Source: Eustoma russellianum
Lineage: Eukaryota; Streptophyta; Magnoliopsida; Gentianales; Gentianaceae
Direction: 5' to 3'
Length of the DNA stretch: 64,000 nt
Assembly: GCA_036186865.1 (NCBI GenBank)
Contig: AP025042.1
Span: 18,518,561 to 18,582,560, forward strand
Below are positions 1 through 9,445 of the stretch, piece after piece. Numbering within the stretch: position 1 is the stretch's first letter; each line of letters opens with the position of its first letter. The position numbers and the translations under genes were made by a program. The notes under the pieces were generated by a model that saw only the letters and a list, made by a program, of their open reading frames with translations, made no database searches and was not told the DNA's origin.

Positions 1-861
1 TATAGGAAAAATAAGAAGAGGGGTTAAAAGTAGAATTAAAGGTAATTAAAGGAAATTACCTAAAAGGTCCTTACTAGGAGATAGGGGAGTTACCAAAATT
101 TAGTATAACTCCCCATCTCAGCCTAATGGGACGGTTATACCATCAAAAAGAAGAGGGGAAAACCGCAGGAAAAGAGAAAGAAGAGAAAAGGAGAGGAAGA
201 AGAAGAAGAGAAGAAGGAAAAGGAAGGAAAAGGCCAATCTAGATTCAATCCTTATCAAGATTCTGCAGTAAATTCGTAAGGCTAACTAGAAACAAAGGCA
301 AGTAATCTTTCTATACGCTTTACGCAAATTTTGATACGTTAGGCCCTATGTTCTTATAAAGAGAAAACTTGGATCACACATTGGTAATCTTGTCTTGTCT
401 ATGTTCAATGCTTTATTATATGTAAGTTTTGTTGCTAGTTGTGTAAAGTCTTGTTCTTTGGGCCATATTTCTGAAAGTAGTTATGTGTGCTTTGTTGTTT
501 GTCAAGCATGCCCATGAAAGTGTATATTTGATGTGCTTATTGTCTTGTTCTATTCTTGTATTGATTGTCTACAGTTAGACGTTTGAGAGTAAGTGCAGGG
601 GATTGAAGGATGAGTGATGGCATTGTTGTAGACTTGTTGTGTTGGGAATGTTGATGATAATTTTTGAATGTGGTGAATGATTGAAGGTTAAGAGTGGATA
701 TTGTTAGACATAACTAAGCATCAATTCATGATTAGATGTGTGTTAAGAACGATGAATCTAGATGGTAAGATGGATCTTGAGAGGCTTAACATGAAAGGGT
801 TGAAGGAGGAAGATGATGGGAGGAAGTTACTGCAGGAAAACTGCAGTTTAGAACCGTCAAA

Positions 862-1125
862 ACACTTCGAACACCTACATTAGGCGCTCTATGTCACATT
901 AGGCGCCTAATGTAGCGTTCAATGTGTCCTGAAGCATCCCCGAACACTTCGAACACCTATATTAGGCGCTTCATGTCACATTAGGCGCCTAATGTAGCAT
1001 TCAATGTCACATTAGGCGCTTCATGTAGGCGTTCAATGTCTACGAAACATCCCCGAACACTTCGAACGCCTAGTATAGGCGCTCTATGTCACTTTAGGCG
1101 CCTCATGTGGCGTTCCAAGTATACT
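862..1125. repeat. GC-rich tandem repeat with TTAGGCGCCTAA palindromes
   Basis: About three degenerate copies of a unit begin with AACACTTCGAACACCT, followed by TTAGGCGC / GGCGCCTAA blocks separated by TATGTCAC or TTCAATGT. The block lies within the gypsy LTR and is much richer in GC than its surroundings. Confidence 0.75.
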
Positions 1126-1507
1126 GGAAGTTTTTTAAACTCTTTAGGCGCCCTATGTATGTGTAGTAACTTTATACACTTCTTCTGAACATAAAATGCA
1201 AAGATATTTGAGGTGCAATTGAGGTGTAGATGGTAAGTTTGATCAAGTAAGAATAAGATTGAATCCTGAGTGAATTAGTAAGACGAACGGACTTGGAAAG
1301 ATACGAACATATAGTGTTTGAGGTGCAAGACCATATACTTGATATGTAAGAAGTATATGTGTGCGTTACATGTTTGATACGAAGTTACATGTGCATCCTG
1401 CATCATGACATGGGCACTTGCATTTGATTTGAGATTTGCTTTGCAAAAGAATATGTGTTTACAAGAAAGGTGTAAAGTTTTCGAAAGACAAAATGGCTGC
1501 TGGTTGA

Positions 1508-1840
1508 TCGCAGGGTATAAAAGTCACGCCTGCGAAAGCAGGGTATAAAAGCGTGATCTGTGAATCAACAGCAGGGTATAAAGTATTTTATGAGGCCGTG
1601 GACCTATCAGCACGGAAAATAAAGTATTTTATGGGGCCGTGGACCTATCAGCACGGATATATGATACAAGTAATGGGGCAGTGGACCTTTCAGCACGGAT
1701 ATATGATATATGTAATGGGGCCGTAAACCTTTCAGCACGGGGTATAAAGTTAGTTGTCATGGGGCCGTGAACCTTTCAGCATGGGGTATAAAGTTCTGTT
1801 TGCTGTGGACTGATCACCCACAGGGTATAAAGTTCTGCTA
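1508..1840. repeat. Tandem repeat array in gypsy LTR (GGGGCCGTGGACC unit)
   Basis: Three copies of GCAGGGTATAAA are followed by five copies of a 42-44-bp unit (GGGGCCGTGGACCTTTCAGCACGG plus an AT-rich spacer). Individual copies differ at a few bases. The TATAAA strings here are part of the repeat and are not called as promoters. Confidence 0.75.
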
Positions 1841-2247
1841 CGCGAAGAATATGATATGTAAAGTGATGGAATGTTTTGTGAAATGACATGCATGACATGT
1901 TTATGAAAGAAGACATATGCATGGGTGTTGTGTGTGATTTTAAAGAAGTACATGCATCATGAGACACGAAGCATAAGACTTGATATGCAAGAAACGTGGT
2001 TAGTTTATGACTTGCTTATGTGATACGTTGTTTTAATACATGCTTGTTCTCGTACCCGTGTACCATATACGTGCTTTATCTGTTTTGAGAAATTCTTATT
2101 GAGATGCTATTTGTTAACCCGAGCACCTATATTTTGGGCAATGATTTATACACTGGTGACTCGTCGTGTGTGATTCCGTAAGGTGTATAGACGGGTTACT
2201 TGCTGACAATAATTTCGCTAAGAACAGTTCTCTATTCCTTTTCAGGT

Positions 2248-2325
2248 GAGCCTGAATATGAGTTGATATTTATCGAGGACGATGGCGAGTGGGCTCAGTG
2301 GGAAGACGGACATGGGGATAGATAG
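2248..2325 (+). other. Putative acceptor-linked short coding-like motif in LTR
   Basis: A pyrimidine-rich tract ending in TTTTCAG is followed 2 bases later by an open stretch reading E-P-E-x5-I-x-x? then I-E-D-D, ending in TAG 26 codons on. The other gypsy LTR family in the window has the same arrangement at 55171 and 61711 (CCCCAG, E-P-E, I-E-D-E, stop). Function unknown; it could be a short exon or a conserved RNA or regulatory stretch of the LTR. Confidence 0.35.
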
Positions 2326-2657
2326 ATGCTGGATTATTTTCTTGAGATTGGAAACTCAATGTTATTATGTTGTTCTGACATTTGTGTTAGCTAGAAGACC
2401 AAACACTTTTTAATTCCGCTGCATTTTCTGGTTTTAATGACGATGAAGTTTTAAATTTATCAATGTTTCCGTTGATTTATCTTTCGTCATAGATGATGTA
2501 TGTTTGATCCGCTTTGACGCTTCGTAGTTCTCATAGTAGACTACGGCGGGTGCACTGGTTCCGATGACGGTATCGGGCTGGGGCGCTACACGGGCCGGGC
2601 ACTAAAATATTTGTTTTCATGAAGTTTGAAAATATTTTTAAGACTGATATATTATAA

Positions 2658-2666
2658 TATTTATTA
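2658..2666. repeat. 9-bp target-site duplication, left (MULE)
   Basis: TATTTATTA directly left of the MULE terminal inverted repeat. The identical 9-mer follows the right end at 18391-18399. Nine-base duplications are the hallmark of Mutator-like transposases. Confidence 0.93.
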
Positions 2667-3011
2667 GGGCTAATCACCTTTTGCCCCCTGTAGTATGCGT
2701 AATTAACGCTTTGCGCCCTGACGTTTGATATCACACCCTTAACCCCCCTGTACTATTAGACTGATTTGGACAATGCCATTTTTGGCAAGTTTTCGCCGGA
2801 AATAAGTGACATGGCAATTGCTCATGCCATGTGTCGCAAATAATCGCCACGTGGAGTCAAAAATGCCACATGGAGTCAAAATCACTGTTCATCTTCTTCT
2901 TCCACCCATTAACTTCTTTCTTCTTCATCTTCTTCTCCCACCCATTCTCGTTAGTCCCTCCTCCCACCATTCCAATCACTTCATATTCTTCTTCCAGCAT
3001 AGCCTTCCAAG
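2667..3011 (+). repeat. MULE left terminal inverted repeat
   Basis: Begins GGGCTAATCACCTTTTGCCC, contains a CT-rich stretch around 2890-3000, and ends at ...GCCTTCCAAG. It is the reverse complement of 18047-18390 with scattered substitutions. Short open frames read through the CT-rich part are repeat artefacts. Confidence 0.9.
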
Positions 3012-3634
3012 TAAGTGACTACTGGTGCAAAACCATGTAGTACTTCAGATCTGGAACTGGAAAATGATGAAAGGACGAGGCAGCAGCAGCAGCATATCCA
3101 CGTGGAAGCACCTGAAGCAAAGCTGCTCTCCTGATCTGTGTAGTGTCCTCCCACATTGGTTTGTTTCACTTGAAATTTTGTGGATATTGGGGATGGGGTG
3201 TGTCATTATCTTCTTCCTTTTGGTTGTAAAATTTGTATTGTGGAACTACTCTGTTATTTTTCAAGGCAATCGCCCCTTTTCTTCTGTGCCTCCTGTGTTT
3301 CTGATAGGATAGTTGTTTCATATTTCAGATTTCATGCCGTCGATTTTGCAATCATGGGCTCATATTGCATTATTGCATTGTTGCATCATATTAGTTTTTG
3401 TAATATATGCGTAAATTTTCAGTTTGCAAGCAGATGATATGTGGTTCCCTAATGATACTATGCAACTATCCCTAATATTGAGGATTAGCGGAGTGGAATT
3501 AATTAACCCAACTTCAAGTGAAAGTCACAACTTGTGGATGAAGTCTTTTACAGGCACTAATGACAAGGTGGATAATATTAGCTGTTCGGTTATCCATTTA
3601 TAACAAATTACACGTGAATTAATTGTTCAGGAAA
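3012..3634. other. MULE internal segment, left; no recognisable gene
   Basis: Single-copy sequence between the left TIR and the copia insertion. It includes a short CAGCAGCAG run near 3082-3095. I see no conserved protein motif; open frames of up to 95 codons here look like chance. It could be a captured host fragment, as in Pack-MULEs, but nothing I recognise supports that. Confidence 0.4.
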
Positions 3635-3639
3635 ATAAT
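3635..3639. repeat. 5-bp TSD, left (copia element 1)
   Basis: ATAAT directly before the 5' LTR; the same 5-mer follows the 3' LTR at 9302-9306. Confidence 0.9.
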
Positions 3640-4150
3640 TGTTGAAGTTGCATCTGAGATGGAGGTAAGTAGAAAAGCACAATCCAAGTTGGAGTAGCAT
3701 TGAAACAAAGGGAACCGTTGGATTAACTGAGGAATTGAAGACTAGGATGGTGAAGTTGGTGAGCTGGCAGTTGCGTGTGTAGGGAGCTTGGCTGCCAATG
3801 TCACGTGGGCTGTGAGTGAGCTGAGGTGCGAAGCAGCCTCAAGTGCAAAGGGAGAGCTGGAGAAGAAGACTCCCCGCGGGAGTTTTTTAAACATGTTGGA
3901 ATGACCGTATTGCCCTTGTGAGCTGACGGTTGTAATAGTTTAAGCAAGGGTAAAATAGTCATTTTAGTCTTTTGATTTTTTCCCTCCTTCGTGAATTGTA
4001 TAAAACGGGTATGGCAGTTTCTTCTTTACCCGGTTGGTTGTGAACCAAAATTGGAATCAATTGCATTTTTCCTCTCAATGAAGTTGCAGTTATTCAGTTC
4101 CTCTTTTGTGCTCTTGATTTCTGCTCTCATTTGTTGCATCAATTATGACA
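3640..4150 (+). repeat. Copia element 1, 5' LTR
   Basis: Starts TGTTGAAG and ends TGACA, matching 8790-9301. A TATAAAA box lies at 3999-4005. Confidence 0.93.
3999..4005 (+). promoter_or_regulatory. TATA box in copia LTR
   Basis: TATAAAA within the 5' LTR, conserved at 9150-9156 in the 3' LTR. By position it is the likely U3 promoter of the element. Confidence 0.55.
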
Positions 4151-4162
4151 TGGTATCAGAGC
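4151..4162 (+). other. Primer-binding site (initiator tRNA-Met type)
   Basis: TGGTATCAGAGC starts immediately after the LTR end with no spacer. This string is the usual plant retrotransposon PBS complementary to the 3' end of initiator tRNA-Met. Confidence 0.9.
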
Positions 4163-6756
4163 GTCTCTTTCGCTGCTGATTTGCATACTGTGTTTGGTTT
4201 TTCTTTTGATCCTTGATTCATATCATTTGAATTCAATTCAGCCTTTTCTTCGGTCATGGCTTCAACTTCTGGTAGCCAGAAGTCCGGTGGTTCACAACCA
4301 GTTGAAAACACCGCCAGCAATCCATATTACCTTCATCCGAGTGATAGTCCGGCGATTATCCTTGCTCATCCTCCATTGAATCCACATAATTTTCATTCGT
4401 GGAGTAGGATGTTCCAAATGGCACTTATTGTTAAAAATAAGATAGGCTTTATTGACGGCACAATTGAGCAACCAGATGTGACTGATTCGCAGTATGGTGC
4501 GTGGAGGTAGGTCAATTCGATGGTACACTCGTGGATCATGAACAGTGTGATGCCTTCGATTGCTCAGAGCGTAATGTGGTATGATAGTGCGCAGGAAGTC
4601 TGGAACGATTTGAAACGCAGGTATGGCACAGGTGATGCTTTTAGATTATCAGATCTCCTTGAGAATTTTTATTCTGTCAAACAAGAGAGTGATTCGGTGA
4701 ATGACTATTTCACCAAGGTGAAAGTTCTATGGGAAGAGATGATGGTGTTGAGACCTCTTCCTGTGTGTGCTTGTCGTGGTTGCACATGTAACATTGGAGT
4801 TGAATTACGCGAGTTTGTTGAAACGGATTATATCATTAAGTTCCTGAAAGGCTTAAACGAAGAGTTTGAACCGGTTAAATCTCAAGTATTTGTAATGTCA
4901 CCATTGCCAAAGATTGATGAGGTGTTTGCAATGACTTTAAAATACGAAAGGAAGTTAACGGGGATGAGTGTGCAGAACTCTATTAATAACAATCCAACTG
5001 CTCTTATAGTTGAGGACATTACTGAAAACAGTATGGTTGCAACAGTGAATTCGTATACAGGTAGAGGAGGAAATACTGGTTACAGGAGAGGAAATGGAAG
5101 GTTCTTTCCAGATGGTGGAAAAAGACCGCAGTGCACACATTGTGGCATGATTGGACATGTTGAGCAGAGGTGTTATCGTAAGCATGGTTTTCCTCCTGGA
5201 TTCAAGACGAGGAATCAAGTGAATATGTATGAGGTTGTGAGCAGTGATGGTCAGGCATCACAGATGGAGCAGGGAAGTGGGATGTACCAGGCTCCCTTGC
5301 TCACACCAGAGCAGACTCAAAGGCTGTTGGCGTTGCTTGCTGTTAATGATGAAGGCAAGAAGGTTCCTGTTCAAGGTCAAATAGCTGGAGGTCAAGGGGC
5401 CGTGATGTCTGCACTCTCAGGTAATGATCAAGGTGAGAGTCACTCTAATAATTTGAACATTTGGATTATAGATTCAGGTGCTACTGATCATATAGGCTGC
5501 AGCCTTAAACTCTTCCAGTCTTATCATTCTATTGAGCATGTTTCTATCAGATTGCCCAACAATTCCTCAGTTGCAGCCACGCACATGGGAACCGTGGTTG
5601 TCAATCCTCATTTAGTTATTCATAATGTCCTCTTTGTTCCTTCTTTTGCTTATAATCTTCTGTCTCTCAGTAAGTTGTTGTCTATTCCTTCGGTTCTTAT
5701 TCAATTCTTGGGAAAATATTGTACCATTCAGGAACATGCATCCCTGAAGATGATTGGTTCAGCTGAGCAGCACAATGGCTTGTTTTACCTCAGTGGCACT
5801 CACAGACAGTCCAGTCAAATCTCTTCCTCAGTTAGTTGTTTGTCATCCACAATTCAAACTATTGATTCTTCTATGCTGTGGCATTATAGATTAGGACACC
5901 CTTCTCACTTTCGAATAAAGGAGATTTGCAAAGTAGATGATTCAGTTTATGACTGTAATGATGCTCATAGCTGTACAATATGCCCTTTGGCAAAATTGAA
6001 GAAAAATAGCTTTCCTGTTTATGTGTCTGTTTCCAAATCCCCCTTTGATCTTATACACGTTGATATTTCGGTCCATACAAACACCCTACTGTACATAATC
6101 ATCGTTACTTCTTAACCATCATTGATGATCACACAAGATATACTTGGGTGTATCTGTTGAAACAAAAGTCAGAAGCTAGACGTGTCATTGAGAGCTTTTG
6201 GCACTATGTCAACACACAATTCTCCAAAAACATCAAGTGAGTGAGAACAGATAATGGCCTTGAATTTAAAATGGACCAATTCTTTATGGCTAAAGGCATT
6301 ATCCACCATACCTCATGTGTATATACTCCACAACAAAATGGAGTGGTAGAGAGAAAACACTAGCATATACTCAATGTGGCACGGGCACTGCGATTTCAAG
6401 CCAATATACCCATACCATACTGGGGATATTGTGTTCAGCATGCTGTTCATCTTATAAACATCATTCCCACTCCACTTCTTAAACAACAAACACCCTATCA
6501 GTGCCTGTACAATATACCCCCATCCTATCAGAACTTAAAAATTTTTGGTTGCTTGGCCTTTGCTTGCAACGTGTCTCCTCACAAAACCAAATTTGACCCA
6601 AGAAGCGTGCCATGTGTATACCTGGGCCTGCCTTATCATACCAAAGGCTTCACTCTTCTCAACCTATCGACTAAGGATGTCTTTGTCTCAAGGGATGTTC
6701 AGTTTCATGAGTTTGTCTTTCCTTTCCAGTCATCCTTTTCTTCTTCGTCCAGTGCA

Positions 6757-6858
6757 CCCTTGCCTACAGCAGTCCAAGCTTCTTTTCCTTCCTGCACTTC
6801 TGAGTCACCCTTGCCTACAGCAGTCCAAGCTTCTTTTCCTTCCTGCACTTCTGAGTCA
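6757..6858 (+). repeat. 51-bp tandem duplication in pol linker
   Basis: Two perfect in-frame copies (6757-6807, 6808-6858) duplicate 17 residues, PLPTAVQASFPSCTSES, in the Ser/Pro-rich linker between integrase and RT. Confidence 0.9.
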
Positions 6859-8777
6859 CCACATTCTGATTCTGTCCCAGCACCCTTCACGTCTCCTTCC
6901 AATCCCATGCCTAGTCCTAATTCATCTGAGACTTCACCCCCTTTAGAGTCATCCTCCGTTGTTCCTGCCATGGAGGTATCTCCTGTGATTCATCAGCCCT
7001 GCACTGGTCTTGAGGTGCATCTACCTCCCATTTTCCCTGATACTTCTGACTCATCCAAATCAAAGCGTACCAGACATCCACCTAGATACCTGCAAGATTA
7101 TTATTGTAATCTCCTTACTGGTGCTTCCTCATCTTCTGATCTCTCACAAAGCCACTCCACTTCATATCCTATTGAAAACTATCTATCTTATGACTCATTA
7201 GCACCTAACTATAAATCATATGCTCTCAATATTAGTGTGCAACAGGAACCAAGATCATACCAAGAGGCAGCCAACATTGCTCATTGGCAGAAGGCAATGC
7301 AGCTGGAGTTAGCTGCACTTGAGGCCAACCATACCTGGTCCCTGGTTCCCTTACCTGTTGGGAAGACACCAATTGGGTGTAGATGGGTCTATAAGGTTAA
7401 GTATAGACCAGATGGCCGTGTTGAGAGGTATAAAGCCCGTCTTGTGGCAAAAGGGTACACCCAGCAACTGGGAATTGATTATACGGATACGTTCTCACCT
7501 GTAGCCAAAGTCACCACTGTGAGGTTACTTTTGGCCCTGGCTTCTATACGTAATTGGCATATACATCAGATGGACGTCAACAATGCATTCTTACATGGTG
7601 AGCTTACTCAAGAGATCTACATGTCTCTGCCTGATGGAGTTCCTGCACCTGCACCAAACACAGTATGCAAGCTGCACAAATCCCTTTATGGCTTAAAGCA
7701 GGCTAGTCGGGAATGGAACATCAAGCTTACGCAGTTTTTACTTAGCCAGGGTTGTATCCAATCCAAACATGATCACACCATGTTTACCCAAAGGACATCA
7801 GATGCTTTCTTGGTTCTTCTAGTTTACGTTGATAACATTATAGTGGCTAGCAACTCCATTTCCTTGATCACTCAGTTGAAACAGTCTTTACATCGAGCCT
7901 TCCAGATCAAGGACTTAGGTCCCTTGAAATACTTCCTAGGCATTGAGGTGGCAAGGTCCCAGGGGGGGCTTATGATCTGTCAAAGGAAATATGCCTTGGA
8001 GCTGGTGGAACAAGCGGGGTTTTTGGGTGTCAAACCAGCTAAGAGCCCAATGGAGCAAAATGTGAAGTTGGCACATAAGGATTCCACACTTATATCAGAT
8101 GTGTCCAACTATAGGAGGTTAATAGGCAAGTTGTTGTACCTTACAATAACCAGGCCTGATATTTCATTTGTAGTACAACGATTGAGCCAGTATCTTGATG
8201 CACCAACTGAATTACATCTGAAAGCAACTCATAGGTTGCTCAGGTACCTTAAAGGTACAGCAGGGCAGGGGCTTTTCTATCCTAGCAGAGGGAAACTGGA
8301 GTTAAAAGGCTATGTTGATTCTGATTGGGCAGGCTGTGTGGAGTCTAGGAGATCAGTTACGGGGTACTGTATGTTCCTTGGTGATTCATTGATATCGTGG
8401 AAGGCCAAAAAGCAGAGCACAGTATCCAGATCTTCGTCTGAATCCGAATACAGAGCCTTAGCGTTGGCAACTTGTGAGGTGCAGTGGCTTCTGTATTTGT
8501 TAGATGATTTGGGTGTAAGTCATTCCAGACCTGTTGAGTTATTTTGTGACAACAAAAAGTGCAATCATATAGTTGAAAATCCTGTATTTCACGAAAGAAC
8601 AAAGCATATAGAAATAGATTGCCATGTGGTGAGGGACAAATTTCAACAAGGTGTGATCATTCCTATGCCAATCAAGACAGAGCATCAGTTGGCAGACGTA
8701 TTTACGAAAGCGCTTGATTCAACAACACTTCAGAGCCTGACTTCTAGTATGGGTGTGTGCAACTTGTTTAAGGCGTC

Positions 8778-8789
8778 AGGTCTGGGGGG
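8778..8789 (+). other. Polypurine tract, copia element 1
   Basis: AGGTCTGGGGGG directly precedes the 3' LTR start at 8790, the expected place for plus-strand priming. Confidence 0.7.
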
Positions 8790-9301
8790 TGTTGAAGTTG
8801 CATCTGAGATGAAGGTAAGTAGAGAAGCACAATCCAAGTTGGAGTAGCATTGGAACAAAGGGAACCGTTGGATTAACTGAGGAATTGAAGATTAGGATGG
8901 TGAAGTTGGTGAGCTGGCAGTTGCGTGTGTAGGGAGCTTGGCTGCCAAGGTCACGTGAGCTGTGAGTGAGCTGAGGTGCGAAGCAGCCTCAAGTGCAAAG
9001 GGAGAGTTGGAGAAGAAGACTCCCCGCGGGAGTTTTTTAAACATGTTGGAATGACCGTATTGCCCTTGTGAGCTGACGGTTGTAATAGTTTAAGCAAGGG
9101 TAAAATTGTCATTTTAGTCTTTTGATTTTTTTCCCTCCTTCGTGAATTGTATAAAACGGGTATGGCAGTTTCTTCTTTACCCGGTTGGTTGTGAACCAAA
9201 ATTGGAATCAATTGCATTTTTCCTCTCAATGAAGTTGCAGTTATTCAGTTCCTCTTTTGTGCTCTTGATTTCTGCTCTCGTTTGTTGCATCAATTTTGAC
9301 A
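8790..9301 (+). repeat. Copia element 1, 3' LTR
   Basis: Starts TGTTGAAG and ends TTGACA, followed by the TSD ATAAT. It includes the last 58 bases of the pol open frame. Confidence 0.93.
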
Positions 9302-9306
9302 ATAAT
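9302..9306. repeat. 5-bp TSD, right (copia element 1)
   Basis: ATAAT, identical to 3635-3639. Confidence 0.9.
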
Positions 9307-9440
9307 TGTTACATATTTAAGGTTGAAAAGCTGCGGATATGACCCTTTTTTATGTATCACTCAAACCGATCCATTCGACCAAGATGGCAAGGAAACCGGG
9401 GATCGGATTCCCTGGACTAGAAAAGTTGTACTAACAAAAC
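9307..9440. other. MULE internal segment, middle
   Basis: 134 bases of MULE interior between the two nested retrotransposons. No gene or repeat recognised. Confidence 0.6.
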
Positions 9441-9445
9441 GATGA
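9441..9445. repeat. 5-bp TSD, left (gag-only element 1)
   Basis: GATGA immediately before the LTR; repeated at 17799-17803. Confidence 0.9.

Larger units (their letters stand above)
1..2590 (+). mobile_element. Ty3/gypsy (Tekay-like) LTR, 3' part
   Basis: The terminal stretch resembles the LTR ends at 55550 and 62090: all have a TACGGCGGGTGCAC block, a GC-rich tail and a final CTACA. Here the LTR end is not followed by a TGGTATCAGAGC primer-binding site, so this is a 3' LTR or a solo LTR in plus orientation. Its start lies left of the window. It contains two tandem-repeat blocks (862-1125 and 1508-1840) and no protein-coding gene. Small reading frames inside it are not supported. Assignment to the Tekay/Del group is inferred from the likeness to the better-defined elements at 50675-64000. 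Confidence 0.7.
4256..8847 (+). pseudogene. Copia gag-pol polyprotein, broken
   Basis: Start chosen at the first ATG after the PBS (MASTSGS...). The N-terminal gag domain carries the PYYLHPSD and WSRMF motifs seen in plant copia proteins. A CX2CX4HX4C zinc knuckle lies at 5132-5173, the protease DSG at 5471-5479, the integrase HHCC region near 5880-5990, and the integrase core with TDNG and the ENG/VERKH region near 6250-6360. RT spans about 7240-8000 and RNase H about 8300-8650. Breaks: TAG at 4508-4510, a one-base frameshift near 6070, TGA at 6238-6240 and TAG at 6361-6363. The RT box YVDD reads YVDN (Asn codon 7834-7836), so a catalytic aspartate is lost. From 6364 the frame is open for over 820 codons and runs 58 bases into the 3' LTR before its stop. 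Confidence 0.93.
3640..9301 (+). mobile_element. Full-length Ty1/copia retrotransposon (element 1)
   Basis: 5662 bp with LTRs of 511 and 512 bp, a PBS directly after the 5' LTR, a G-rich PPT before the 3' LTR and an ATAAT target duplication. Domain order gag, protease, integrase, RT, RNase H identifies copia. The LTRs differ at roughly eleven bases plus one indel by eye (about 2%), so it is older than the neighbouring gag-only element. The coding region is broken (see the pseudogene entry). Confidence 0.95.

Noticed and set aside
6545..6971. Overlapping frames on both strands within copia pol
   Set aside because: They are out-of-frame shadows of the Ser/Pro-rich linker; the polyprotein frame is clear.
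9400..9440. GATCGGATTCCCTGGACTAG as a tRNA-derived SINE end, compared with GGGTTCGAGTCCTCTGGACT at 17811
   Set aside because: The two strings flank the gag-only insertion and are similar, but no box A/box B pair or poly-A tail was found, so a SINE is not supported.
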